Translations under genes and position numbers: made by a program
Notes under the pieces: generated by a model
Told to the model about the DNA's origin: nothing
Database searches by the model: none
What the model saw: the letters and a program-made list of their open reading frames with translations, nothing else
Shown: piece by piece, positions 12,240 through 23,378 of the stretch
How positions within the stretch are numbered: position 1 is the first letter of the stretch
How the letters are laid out: the number at the start of each line of letters is the position of its first letter
From: Angiostrongylus vasorum
Lineage: Eukaryota; Nematoda; Chromadorea; Rhabditida; Metastrongylidae
Length of the DNA stretch: 64,000 nt
Direction: 5' to 3'
Assembly: GCA_018806985.1 (NCBI GenBank)
Contig: JADANN010000030.1
Coordinates: 107,450-171,449 of the forward strand

Positions 12240-14600
12240 TCCGCTTCTATAACCTTGCCTCTCTGTCATCTGTCGGACCGTTACTTGTCGAGTGACTCAA
12301 GAGGGCGGTAGTAAGTTTTCCATCTGTCCCTGTCACATGAAAGAATACCCGACTGGTTTCTTCTCGTTTAATAGACTCCCTGAAAATCATAACTTACTTC
12401 CAGGGTCTTCGTGAAAAACTCTGACTATTGGGTCGTTTTTCTACCTGCTGCGCATTTGACATCTCGAAGAATCCGGTCGCAAATGAATCTTCTCCACCTG
12501 TAGTCGTTCAGACGGATTGTGTGACCGGCCAACCTGACTTTCGACATTTGGGCAAGTAGAACAGCGGCTCTGATTTCTGATTGTGGGTAGGAATTTCGGA
12601 TCCCCCTCTCACTTACATGGTACGGAGTAATTAGAGTATCGACTGCGGTTCCGTTAATGCGGGAGTGGTCTTCCAAACTGCCTGCGTATCTACCATATTT
12701 CTGACGTATACGTTAAGACAAGGAGAATCGTGTGTTGAAAAAGGTGAGGACGGAATCGGGTGTTCTTTGTTCTCCTCGCCACATTCTCCATCCTCTTGAG
12801 AATTTCTCAAGCCGCTCGCTTTCTCCCGCTCTGCGCTGTAGCTGAATAATTTATCATGTTTATTTCCTGACCTACTTAGAGCTTTTAGATAAAGCCATTC
12901 AGTTGTGTTTGAATAGCGCATGAGAATCATATGCATTCCTCATGAACATCGTTTTCATGAGATTTGAGAGTAGACCGAGCCTTCCACAAGCGTGGTCTAA
13001 ATCGGCAAGCATTCGTTCCTCCAAGCTAATGCTTGCGGTTGTAGGAACGATATTACCAGCAAGGCCAAAGTGGAGCTTTCCTGCCGACCATTGAATTTGA
13101 ACCCCTCTTTTTACCATTCAATTTTCCGCGTGATGTTGTCGATGGTTGTTGTAGATAACTTCAGCGAGATGTTGATGTCAATATTGTTGTAGAATGGTGA
13201 TATTCCTGTTGTTAAATTTGTATATAGCTCAGGAGGGATCTACATGTATTGAGTAGTGCCGCCCCTGGCTACTCAATGCTTCTGCGATCGCTTCTATCTC
13301 AACTACGTTGAACACCTTCCTTACATCAGAGTAGCTTAGACTGAACGGTCTCTTGTATTCCCAAGATACTTCACTAAGTCTTGTGGTCGTGAGAACATGG
13401 GTTGCCATTCTGAATCTTTTTGAGAAACACTGCTTGCTCACATGGCTATTCTTCTTTTGCTTCAGTGGTTTTCATGATGACTTGATTGAAGGGTTTATAA
13501 ACGACAGAGTGAGTAGATTAGGCGATAGTTGCCGACATCGTGGAGGCTCACTCTTTTTTAACAATTACACGATCTTGCTGGTCATCTGTTAATTAGGCAC
13601 ATTGCATTCTGATAGGTAACGTTTAAAGAACCGAGCCATTACGTTGATGAGGATTGGAGGAAGGTTCTTCAGGTTCATGTGTTGTCCTGTTCGGACGAGA
13701 TATTCTATTCTTCTCTAATGAAATAGCATTTCGGGCTTCCGTAAAGAGAACTGGTGGGATGATATATCCATCCTCCTTTATTTTGTATGAACGAAGGAAT
13801 TTACTGCTATTGACAAGATCCGAGTAGTAATCATGAATTATTTTTTCCAATTACCTTCCTGGAATCCGTCACTGTTCCGCTTGGGCGTAGAATCGCGACT
13901 ATCATCTTGGTTTGACAATTAGTGCACTTTCGACAGTCTCTCGCTCTTACTTGTCTTCTGTAAGTTAGCCCATTACTGCTGCTCTTCTTTTTAAAATCTT
14001 TTATCACCTTTCAGCAGAGCATTGGACGCTTGGACGTATGTTAGTGCTTGTTTGCTGCTGTTGCTCCTCCACGTTTTCGTACTAGCTCGAATCTTCCTGA
14101 AGACAGGCGCCTCTTGGTGACTTTCGAAATTTCTTCCTTTACTGCAATAGGGTGAAGATGTTGAATGAGCCGGTCAATTCCTTAATCACTGTTATCGACA
14201 GCGGTGTTCTCTTACGCATTTTTATCTTAATAAATCTCAATTCATGGTGGTTTTGAGATTTCATTTGAACTATGCGACAACTTTCTCTCCCTTCTGCGAC
14301 AAAAGGAATCTTGAGCTAAAGTTTTGCAAAGCAGTGAAGTTTACAAAAAGTCGTAGTTTAATATGTGGTGGGCCATCTTATTATGATGCTTTCCATGGGA
14401 AAGCTTCCACTTTGAACGTTAAGAATAGTTTTGCCGAAGTCGTTAGTTACCATGGACTTTCTTAATCGTCGTGATAAACTCAGGCACTCGCTTATCCTGT
14501 TCGTTTCATTGTGAAGTTCTTCAGACGTTCTCATGGGTTTAGCCATAGCGTTGAAGTCGCGAGTAATGGCCTTCCGGAAGAAATGCACTTCTCTTTAACA
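12240..14600 (-). mobile_element. RTE-2 non-LTR retrotransposon, 5'-truncated and degenerate
   Basis: Read from high to low coordinate, broken frames carry RTE reverse transcriptase landmarks. At 13650-13850 there is the region before the catalytic palm. At 13230-13440 a segment matches the usual KAFDSVE palm motif but is decayed (VFNVVEIEAIAEAL). At 12900-13117 there is LMKTMFMRNAY. At 12425-12676 the C-terminal domain shows KVRLAGHTIRLNDYRWRR followed by DVKCAAGR. The 3' end TACTACCGCCCTCTTGAGTC matches the second RTE-2 piece near 44470. The endonuclease is missing, and stops and frameshifts are many. Confidence 0.75.
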
Positions 14601-14734
14601 TTTTCCCACATTTAACCCCATGTCCGCCACCCAACGTAGCTTTGCTACCTTTGCGACTAACTTATTGTGGGTACCTCAGCGAGGCACACCCATGCTATTT
14701 ATTTATCATCATTTGTCATTTTATCTGCACACAA

Positions 14735-15020
14735 GTAGCGAGTCTAGTGCAGTTGTTAGAGATTAGCACCAAGACGCGTGGTTGTTGGAGCGACCCCGCC
14801 CTCACGCTAGCCAGGCATTCCATCCCTTTGAGGTCGGAACACTGGCACCAGATCGTTTTGGGATGATGTCATTGACTTGATACATTGCCAGGCAACTGCA
14901 GGTCATTGTATAGGCCCAGTTATGTATTCAGTCGCCTCTAACGATGCCCGACGAAGAAACACGCATGGGCTGTTCCTTCGGAATTGACCAGTGCTAAAAC
15001 TATTTATCCTTTTATTAATG
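14735..15020 (+). repeat. SINE-B copy, diverged
   Basis: Recognisable blocks in order: GTGCAGTTGTTAGAG (A-box region), GGAGCGACCCCGCCC (decayed B-box region), CATTCCATCCC, GGTCGGAACACTGGCACCAGA, GATACATTGCCAGGC, GTATTCAGTCGCCTCTAACG and a TTTATCCTTTTATT tail. It agrees with the 15562 copy over nearly its full length but at low identity. Confidence 0.65.
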
Positions 15021-15561
15021 TATCAATGTAAATGCTTCTCCTAGGATCATCTGTAGCTGTGATTTATTGTAATTGGCATTAATTGCGTGGCTTTAAGAAA
15101 CTACTTAGTGTTGCTGCAGATTTGATTAGATTCTATTATTGGAAAATATGTTCACCACAAGTTTTATGCCCTTCTGCGAACACCTTTTGTCATTGTCTTG
15201 TCTTCGTTAATCTACGAGCGACATATAGATAGGGTTTTTCGGAATATTTCTGTGATATATGTCTACGCTTCCTCTTATTGGCTGATGACAAGGATTCTTT
15301 TCGAGCGTATGGATATTTGCACGAAAAAGGAAATGGTTAAGTTGTATTTGATAACGATCGGACCACATTCATGTTAGCGATCTCCTATTTGTGAGGATGC
15401 TGCCTCGAAATCTTATAGGTGGCGCCGTAGGGCGTCTCCTATGTCCAAAAGTGGCTTTTTTCTGCAAAAATGTATTTCTGTTGAAGAAGCGTGTTGTAGC
15501 AAAGTGTTTAGCAAAACGGTTTCCCATTCTGTTTTATTCTCCTACTCCAACTTTTATTCAG

Positions 15562-15850
15562 ATGGCACGTGTAGCGTAGTGGTCGGAAGCGCTCTGCAAT
15601 ACACATTGGATCGATTTCCGCGCCCTAGGCCCACCAAGCCTTCCATCGTTCCGGAGTGGGCAAACTGGTGCCAGACTTGTAGAGAAGGATAGTATCATTG
15701 GTTCGATACATCGGTTGGCCATCGCAATTTATTGTAAAAGCGAAATATTCCTTCAATCACCTCCAACGATGCTTAACGAAAAAGAATGCATTGCGCCTCC
15801 GTAAGGGTTTGATCAACGTCGACAGCTTTATCCTTTTTAGCTTTTACTTC
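15562..15850 (+). repeat. SINE-B copy, near full length
   Basis: tRNA-derived SINE. The head GTGTAGCGTAGTGGTCGGAA resembles a pol III A box. It is followed at tRNA-like distance by TTGGATCGATTTCCGCGCC, a B-box-like element. The body carries CCACCAAGCCTTCCATC, CAAACTGGTGCCAGACTTG, TCGATACATCGG, TCAATCACCTCCAACGATG and TTTGATCAACGTCGACAG. The tail is CTTTATCCTTTTTAG. No protein coding is implied. Confidence 0.85.
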
Positions 15851-16039
15851 AGGTTTTCTGGCAGCATAGTCTTCCTAGTTCAGTTTCCCACGAAGAATTC
15901 ATGAAAATGCTTTTCTGGCGGACTACTTACCCCTAAATGCAAAGTCCATATAATTCGTTCTCGACAGCTGCACCAGTTGAGCTGCTGTATTTACGTACGT
16001 GAGGTATCTCTAACATTCAAATATAATATAGAGAATGGC

Positions 16040-16413
16040 TGCTAACAATTTAGCACCTCATCGTTGCTGGAAGGTCTTCCTGGGTGTCGGGCTGCGATGT
16101 ACAGCGAGAGGACGATTCATCCTCCCGCCACGGCCTTCCAACCTGAGAATGAATCGAGCGTTTTCATCAAGAAGCCCAGCTAAGAGCAAACTTATGACAG
16201 GATTCGCAACTATATTGTTGCCAAAATGGTCGCACGGTAGGAAATCTCCTTCTGATCCACACGGACGGCGCCTGCTTGAGGTGGTGACAAGCTGAGGGCA
16301 GACTTCTCCCTGGTTGATCTCGGGACTTGAAGGAACCATAATGACCAAACCAGGAAAGGTCCGAAGGAAAAGAAAATTACGCTGCGGCCCACACAACCAG
16401 TGAGGGTGGGCCT
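16040..16413 (+). repeat. Family A repeat, full length
   Basis: Forward copy. It carries CCTCATCGTTGCTGGAAGG, TGGGTGTCGGGCTGCGATG, AGCCCAGCTAAGAG, GTCGCACGGTAGGAAATCTC, CACACAACCAGTGAG and a GGGTGGGCC end. Long frames on both strands cross it but are incidental: the same sequence recurs in other copies with frames disrupted in different places. Confidence 0.85.
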
Positions 16414-17371
16414 ATCATGTAATAGAGGGCATGAATTATTCGATATCATTGAGACACAACGAAGTTCAAGTGTCGAGTGTATTGAGGGTGCGAGAAACAC
16501 AGTGGCAGTGATGACGTTCCATATGTGCAACAATCATGCTCGATGTCAAGCTTCCGCAGCCAAGAGCCGCCGTTTCGCCATACATAACTGGTTTTCACCT
16601 TCCGACGTTGCTCATTGATATGAGCCTCAAATATATAGGCGAATCGTGTAACTGGTTACTGTAGACATTTTCCTCTGTTATAAGTTGGATCCACTATATT
16701 CTCTTTCAATTTCAAAAAAAATGTCAGCACACATCTCCGCTTCATAGGTTAGAGCTCCAAAATCACTCAATCGGAATTATGAATACGGACCTCTCCGTCT
16801 GCAAGCTCTTCAGTGTTTCTTCCGAGGAGCTCGAGTGTGCTTGATGCTGCCCTCCCTCTACAATTCCTTCCTAATTTCATTTTCGCGCACACCATTTTCA
16901 TACGAATCGAGCAGGTGGTTTATCTACTGTAACAGAATGGCTAACGGGTTTGACGTAAATGTTCTGCCGAATGAGAGTGGTAATCGGCCAAAATGAGAAC
17001 AATTAACTAAGTTTTCTGTAGTTTTGAAATCTAGGTCTTGATCGACGACAGCTGATAGTTTGACATCCAGTCACCTTTCTTGAGGGAGGATGACTTGCGT
17101 CAAGTCCTCCGATGGTCAGGAATCCTCTAGTTTTGAAGACATATTGTTGGATTGTTGAGGATAAATGTGTACAGGAGTCGTTTTTGGGAAACATAAAGGG
17201 GGTGCGTGTTTGCAAGCCAACAAGACATTTGGTAGGACACACATCCAATTACGATTCTGCAATTGTGGGCACTAATTCTAGCATGTGTGAACCACTTGAA
17301 GATATTAATCGGATTCCTGTTATCCTTGTGGTGCCAAATAGTATGATATGTCAACAGCGAATCTTATAACA
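16414..17371. other. No recognised feature
   Basis: Several overlapping short frames lie on both strands (17003-17369), but no family motif, splice-bounded exon or repeat copy was recognised. Confidence 0.4.
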
Positions 17372-18428
17372 GTTGCGAAGACCGAATTTCTATTAACTTC
17401 GGCATCGGATTATAAATCTGTCGTTTTCTTCTTTTCCAGCATTCGCAACGTTGTCATTCAGGTTGTCCTGAATAACAACGTCGCGATTGCTGAAAAAAAA
17501 AGAGAACGTCAGAACTGAATGATATTTTTTGTATGTAAATAAAGCGATCCTTTCCAGGTAGCTGATTTCGGCTTGTGAGAGGGCATTGTAAGTGAATGGA
17601 ACTGTAATAGCTGCAGATCAACAAACATAGCGCAACCTTACTAGCGTCCTTTGAAGCCATGCACGACTGACTGTCTGGATATTTTAGCAATTCGCTGTGC
17701 TTATTTCTACACATGAATTTACAGCAAAGTACGACATAAGTTAGTTTTGGTGATTCATAGTATTTCTGATCGCCTTCGTCGCATGTTGGAACTTCTTCTA
17801 GAGTCCTCTTAGACCCCCTCTCAATCGTTTTAGATTTTACGACGTTCATTTCCGGAATGCACAATGTCAAGAAAGCATCGGTGACGGACAGAAGTCTTTG
17901 GTGATGGTACTGTACAGTCTGCGATGCGGGTAGTGCACACCACTAGCGGTCTACATAACATGTTCTTGATTCCTACTGTCCTATCCTCTTCAGTGCGGCC
18001 ACCAGCTCCTTTAATAAACCTGTTCACCATTTTAGCTCAGCATAAGGTAATTGTAGTAGATTTGAACGTCAATATGCTCAGTATGTTTGTTATTTGCTTT
18101 GTGGATTGAACTTTCTTATTCGTTTCTGTAGTAACAAGCAATGAAATAGCTTCTTCGCACACTCACCGCTTTCTATGAGTCTTCCACTGAGTATGTCGCG
18201 TGGAGACCAACCGCACAGAATTCACATGGAATCGTAATGTACCCATATCATCTGAATAACAGGCTTATATACTGCCCAATATCACGCGTGATAGTGAGGC
18301 ATTCCTCCCTGCGGTTCATTTTCGGATGCATTGATTGAATAATTCTTCCTGCTTCTGTTTAGCAAACACGAGGTGTTATTTTATTTCCTTATTTAATGCC
18401 GAGGTTAATAGAAAGTCAGACGTTGGAG
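17372..18428. mobile_element. Inverted-repeat element with PLE-type ends
   Basis: The left end carries ACCGAATTTCTATTAAC, TTCGGCATCGGATTATAAA and CTGTCGTTTTCTTCTTTTCC. The right end (18390-18428) carries the inverse, ATGCCGAGGTTAATAGAAAG. Next to the left end there is a hairpin: AGCATTCGCAACGTTGT is mirrored by ACAACGTCGCGATTGCT at about 17435-17510. A second PLE-type block, TTTAGCAAACACGAGG then TGTTATTTTATTTCC, precedes the right end. Inside, the minus strand has frames of 138 and 66 residues (17454-18030) with no recognised domain. Confidence 0.5.
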
Positions 18429-19080
18429 TTACTGCAAGATGTACCAGCATTTTATTGTGTTTAGCACTTACAGAAAACTAAAACCCCACAGTCATACGAT
18501 TGTATTTTTGAAGTTAGTAAGCTTTCTCACTGTGATTTCTTTCTGATGCAGAAACATCCGCTCCATACACTCGATCCCACACAACTCTATCTGAATCTTT
18601 CTGAAAAGTCTGTTCTCGAAGACAAGATTTACTTCAAAAAACATGTGAAGAAATTCGGATTTACTAGCTTTGCACTGTGAGGTTTGCATTATGTTTAGAA
18701 TTCATAAAACGCGAAAATATTCCTCTCCAAAATGTGGCATTCCGTACTGCGATGTGAGTACGGAAAATTCTTTCACGACAAAAAACAACCCCTCTTATAC
18801 ACAAAAAAAAGCAGATAGATCTATGAAGCATACTTTAGGCGACATAGAAAGGTCGAGGGCTACCAAAAACTTTCCGCCAAGATGTCGTCAATCGCTCTGT
18901 AAGTACTGCTACAACCCACTTCTCACACGCAATCACTCCACCATAATGAAAAGTAGACCATAAAAAAAGTAGGCTAAAATATGCTAATCTTGGGCTGTAT
19001 AAACAACATGGCACTCTGAAAAAAAAACTTTGAATAATAACCTTGACAAAAAGAAAGAAGCTGAATAGGGTCTGTTTCGT
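18429..19080. other. No recognised feature
   Basis: Short frames occur on both strands (18492-18963), Lys/Cys-rich and without a recognised domain or acceptor/donor pair. Confidence 0.4.
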
Positions 19081-19081
19081 A

Positions 19082-19165
19082 TACTTGCTTGGCTACTTGG
19101 ATATTTCGATGGCCCGTCTTCACTGGTTGAGGGGGGCCGGCATAAATACTATTTCTCAAAAAGCT
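19082..19165 (-). repeat. Family A / RTE-1 3' tail fragment
   Basis: TACTTGCTTGGCTACTTGG, then a GGCCCGTCTTCACTGGTTG block and a short CATAA sequence: the inverse of the tail shared by family A and RTE-1. Only the last 70-80 nt of an element are present, as expected of a 5'-truncated target-primed insertion. It abuts the mariner relic. Confidence 0.7.
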
Positions 19166-20115
19166 TGCTGCGTCATCGTAGTTGGTGAAACATCTCTCGC
19201 CCAGGAAGTTGTCAAGGCACTTAAAGAAGTGAGAGTTGATAGACCAGAAACCATATGAATATGGCGGATGAGGGAACGTTGCGTAGCCCAACTGGTTCAA
19301 TTGTTACAGCGCTGAATCCGCAAAGTCAGGCCGGGCGTTGTCATGGACATGGATTGGTCGTTTTCTGTTGACAAATGCCAATCGTTTTTGTTGGAGTTTA
19401 CGGTGCGTTTCGTCGATTTGTTGGCTATACTTCTCTGCTGTAATCGTTTCTCCTGAATTCAAAAAGCTGTGATAAGTCGACCTTGCTGTGGGACCACCAA
19501 ACAGTCACCACAGCCTTTTTTTGGTGCAATTTTTGCTTTGGAAAGTGCTGTGGAGCCTGAACGCAATCCAGCCATTGAGCTGGAACACCTGCAGACCGTA
19601 GTTTTGCAAATATCTCAACATTATAGAAGTTATATTTCGCAACATACCCTGCCATTAAAAGGAATAGGCAGCAAATAAAAAGTTTAAGATTGAGCAGAAT
19701 ATGGCCGATTGGTGTACAGAATACCCTTTTCGTCGCACGCCGCATTTCGATTAAAAAAGGGTCGGTTTGCTGGGCAGAATAAGAGCAGACAACACTACAA
19801 AATGGCGATTTTTTTCGTCGCCTAATTCGTGCGGCACCTACGTATCGAGTTTATTTTTCTTTCCTATGCGATTTAAGTGAATGGAAACTGTTCCTTGCCT
19901 AAGCCAAACTGTTCTGCAAGCTCTGGAATAGTTCTTCACGTGTTTGCTTCCAGTAGTGCCTTCAATTTGTCATCGTCAAATTCGTTGGGCCGTCCAATGT
20001 TTCGAGCCACCTCTGCTGTACAACGACCGAGTTTGAACTCATTGAAAGAAAATTTGACGAAAATTCGTTTTTTGACATCTAAAATTGCAAAGCTCAAAGA
20101 TCGTTAAAAAAACCA
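19160..20115 (-). pseudogene. Mariner-family transposase relic
   Basis: Minus-strand frames, read from 20110 downward. The N-terminus shows NEFKLGRCTAEVARNIGRP, which looks internally deleted. A middle part has a decayed VPHEL. At 19430-19560 there is AQWLD, then APQHFPKQKLHQKK and VVTVWW; further on HDNARPD appears in shifted frames. At 19160-19300 the C-terminal signature LGYATFPHPPYS is followed by HFFKCLDNFLGERCF. These are mariner/Tc1-superfamily DDD transposase landmarks. The canonical HPPYSPDLAPTD is broken after PYS, and stops and frameshifts separate the pieces. A family D fragment interrupts the gene at about 19590-19680. No clean terminal inverted repeats were found. Confidence 0.85.
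19590..19680 (-). repeat. Family D fragment inside the mariner gene
   Basis: GTTTTGCAAATATCTCAAC, then TTATATTTCGCAACATACCC and a terminus AATAGGCAGCAAATAAA match the end of the family D element at 50640-50700 in inverse orientation. It sits between transposase segments that are normally adjacent, so it entered after the mariner did. Only one terminus is kept. Confidence 0.6.
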
Positions 20116-20324
20116 ACTTTAATTAAATGCAAAAAACCTTAGAGAGAACATAAAATGAAGTTTTAACGACACGTAACATTGCGAGGGATTCGGCTTCTAC
20201 ATCGTCCTTGAGCGGTCGGTTACCTTTTTCATTTCTACTTTCGTTTCTGATTTCGGTTTTAATATCTCGCCGAATCAGCTAGAAGGAAGACCGAGCGAAG
20301 GATTCATTGTCGAAAACACCTCCC
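20116..20324. other. Spacer before RTE-1
   Basis: No feature recognised. It may hold the outer end of the mariner element or the 5' untranslated region of RTE-1. Confidence 0.3.
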
Positions 20325-20516
20325 TCTTATCCACATCGTGGTGAAGACCTGGAAAGGCCCTTGTAAGGTTACGTCAGGACTCCAGGGAGGACCAAGTTGC
20401 GCGACCAGCAATAGGCCAGCCTTAGTACCCCGAACACTGGGTGCTCCCTGTCTATGACGTCAGGCGGTGAGACGTCCAGTGAGAGGCTACGAAATCTGGG
20501 GATACGCAGGACGTGA

Positions 20517-20921
20517 GTGGAATCGGATCTGACGAACACACGCGCGAAACACCATGGCGATGGTTTCTTATTATGCACGTATAATGCCAGAGCACTCTCC
20601 ACAGTCGCCGATCTTCACGTCCTCCTTGTAGCCGCAGAACGCATTAAATTTCACGTGATCTCATTACAAGAAACAAAAATCAAGGAGGCCGACATACGCC
20701 AACTAAACAACCGGACCTTTGTGATCGGTGGAGAAAAGGTCCCATCACTAAATGTCTGCGGCGTAGGCTTTGTCGTCCACCCGTCCATTGTCCATCTCGT
20801 CGACTCATACGAGATCCTTTCCCCTCGCATAGCCGTCCTCCGTCTTCAGCTGTCGCATCATAAGAAGATCATATCATCAACTGCTACTCACCGACCGACG
20901 CAGCTGATGAGTGCGAATTAA
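20517..20921 (+). pseudogene. RTE-1 endonuclease N-terminal part
   Basis: A 134-residue open frame with the start of an APE-like endonuclease fold: [12 protein letters not shown], then [18 protein letters not shown] and GVGFVVHP. The Glu of QETK is the metal-binding residue of this family. The domain continues past the end of this frame in others (GDFNA, IDHILTN), so the reading is broken by indels. It belongs to the RTE-1 copy and is not a host gene. Confidence 0.8.
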
Positions 20922-22716
20922 ATGCGTTCTATTATCAGTTGGAGGGATTCATCCGCCATGATAAAGCATATCATAAATTTTTTGTCGGCGACTTCAACGC
21001 AAGAATAGGAAAGGCCAACGAGAGCGAATACAGGATCGGAAATTTTTGGATCAGGAGAAAGAAATGAGAATGGGAACCGTCTCGCAGGACTTCTGCCAGC
21101 AGCACGTCTCTTCCATGGAAACTTGTTCTTCCAGAAGAAAGAAAGCCGCCGCTGGACATGGGAGACTCCTGTCGGCGTGACTCATGAGGAGATCGACCAC
21201 ATTCTGACAAACAGAAGATGGTGCCTACTTGACACATAGGTAGTCCCATCATTCTGTACTGGTTCCGATCACCGCCTTCTTCGCGCGAACAGTCGATTCA
21301 GCCACAAAGAAAAGAACTCTCTTCATCGACCACAAAGAAAAAAATCATTCTGAACGAAGTCCCTATGCAAACGTGACTGGCAGATTAAAAAAGACCCTAC
21401 CGATGACTACGAGCTGCTTGTCGAAGGACTGAAAAGCTGTGCCGAATTCGCCTCAGTTCCTCAAGCAAGAAGATCTGATCACGTCTCCGTCACTATTAAG
21501 GAGTTGCTCGAAAAAGGGAAGGAAACTGAAGCTTGATCCCTACTGCAACACGTTTGACATGGCTAGTAAAAATGCCAGCTGCAGAATGGCTTTGCAGGAA
21601 GATCTATAACGGTACAAGCAGAAGAAACTACTGAAAGCAGCAGAGAAAAGAAGCAGTCCGAAAAAATGCCGTCGGGACTTGTGTGATTATAATGTTCCGC
21701 TGTCAGCCCTGATGAACGAAAATGGGATCGCCAAAAGTTACCGCTATGATACAGAATTAAAAGCGGAAACGTTCTACACCAACCTTTTCCGTTCCACAAT
21801 CCCTCGTCCCTGACCCTAATATCCTCGCTGGAGAAAAAACCAACGATAGAAAGAACAGAGCACAGCTCCAGGACCAGATAATGTCACTGCCGATTTCCTT
21901 AGAGCTAGAGGCCACACTTTACATGTACTTCACGCAAACCATACGACAGTCTGCCTTCAAAAGGAAAAAATCCCAAACCAGTAGAGGACTTCGCGTACGG
22001 TCATCTTGCCCAAGAAAGGAGACCGAAGGGGCATTCGTAACTATCGTCCCATATGCTTGTTGAGTGTACTCTACAAGCTCTTCACGAACATTATCTTCTT
22101 GCGCATATCAAGGACATTGGATGAGGCGCAACCAGTCGAGCAATCATGGTTTCGGAAAAAAATTTTGCTGTATGGACCACATCCAAACCGTGTCCAGGGT
22201 TATCGAAGTTTGTCGGGAATGCCACCTGTCTCTAGTTCTAACCTTTGTCGACTACGTCAGCGCTCGTCAACTAAGGATTGGACCCGTCCTACATAAGAAC
22301 TCTGTGCGACTGTTATCGGAACTGCACTACGAAAAATACAGCTTTTCCATCGACCTCTTACCATACCCATAGGAAAAGGGGTTCGACAGGGCCACACATT
22401 ATCGGCAAACCTGTTCAGTGCGCACTGCAGTGGATGATGAAGTCACTTGATTGGGATGAGAAAGGCATACGTATTGATGGAAAATTCCCATCAAACCTTC
22501 GCTTTGCCGACGACATTCTCATCTTCTCAAAAAGTACTAGCGAAGCAGAGATGATGATCAACAAGCTCAACGAAGTGGGGGAAAAAGATCGGGCTTCGCG
22601 TAAATCGAAAAAGAAGACGCCAGTTCATGAAAAACCCATGGGGCGAAGGCGAAAAAACTGAATTGGATGGCTCTCTCATTGCAGAGACCACCTCGTATGT
22701 ATAGCTTGGGCGATCA

Positions 22717-23343
22717 ATGAACATGGAAAACAACATGAAGGGGAAAATAGATAGAAGAAGGAGAGCAGCTTGGGCCGCAATCGGGCCTCTCAAAGAAGCC
22801 ACCGACCAACATAAGGACCCGAAAATCCGCGCTCATCTCTTCGATTATACGGTCCTCCCAGCGCTCTGTTATGCTGAGGAGACGTGGGTTGGTACTTCAA
22901 CCACGTCAAGAATGCTTCGCACTACTAACAGAGCGCTTGGGCGATGTCTTCTGAAATATAGCCGGCACTCTCAATATCTAGCCGGAATGCGACGCTCTGA
23001 CCTTCGAAATTTGTCACATCTTCGAGATGAAGGAGAATATTCATCGATTGCTAAACATAGATGGGCCGGTCACATAATGGGAAGAATGGACGACGGATGG
23101 ACGAAAAGAACACTAGAGTGGACTCCAAGAGAATGCAAACGTCCGCCAGGACGACCACCAACACGTTGGGCTGACGTGTTCGTAAACAAAGTTAATCAGC
23201 TGTACCCGCAGCTGCAGTTGTTTTACAGATCACGGTACGAGACTCGCAAGTGCTACCAGGCTCGAACAAGACCACCACCATGGACTACGATTGCGAGAGA
23301 AAGGAACGAATGGCATATGTTCTGGGGTCCGCACAGCTCGTGA
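22717..23343 (+). CDS. RTE-1 C-terminal domain, open reading frame
   Basis: The longest uninterrupted frame in the window (208 residues). It corresponds to the region after the reverse transcriptase palm in RTE/BovB-type proteins: RRRRAAWAAIGPLKEA, LFDYTVLPALCYAEETW, a TTNRALGRCLLKYSRH stretch, KHRWAGHIMGRMDDGWTKR and ECKRPPGRPPTRWADVF, ending in MFWGPHSS and stop. It lacks the catalytic core, which lies upstream in another frame, so on its own it would not be an active enzyme. The start Met is simply the first in the open frame. Confidence 0.75.
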   Translation: MNMENNMKGKIDRRRRAAWAAIGPLKEATDQHKDPKIRAHLFDYTVLPALCYAEETWVGTSTTSRMLRTTNRALGRCLLKYSRHSQYLAGMRRSDLRNLSHLRDEGEYSSIAKHRWAGHIMGRMDDGWTKRTLEWTPRECKRPPGRPPTRWADVFVNKVNQLYPQLQLFYRSRYETRKCYQARTRPPPWTTIARERNEWHMFWGPHSS

Positions 23344-23378
23344 AGACGGACCGTCCAAGTATCCAAGTAAGTAAGTAA

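Larger units (their letters stand above)
20325..23378 (+). mobile_element. RTE-1 non-LTR retrotransposon, most complete copy
   Basis: Order: 5' leader, APE-type endonuclease (about 20517-21290), reverse transcriptase (about 21990-22620), C-terminal domain (22717-23343), then a short 3' tail GTCCAAGTATCCAAGTAAG. Endonuclease catalytic motifs are visible as QETK near 20667, [11 protein letters not shown] near 20980, IDHILTN near 21195 and a SDHR block near 21265, but in different frames. Reverse transcriptase landmarks are a decayed GIRNYRPICLLSVLYKLFT, a VRQG turn near 22385 and LRFADDILIFSKS near 22500, which keeps the catalytic Asp pair. The first palm motif is damaged (FVDYVSARQ where VDYEKAFDS is usual). 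Indels split the ORF into at least six pieces, so it is not autonomous. 5' end inferred. Confidence 0.9.

Noticed and set aside
16040..16413. Overlapping 86-112-residue frames on both strands as genes
   Set aside because: They lie wholly inside a family A repeat; the same sequence in other copies is broken at different positions.
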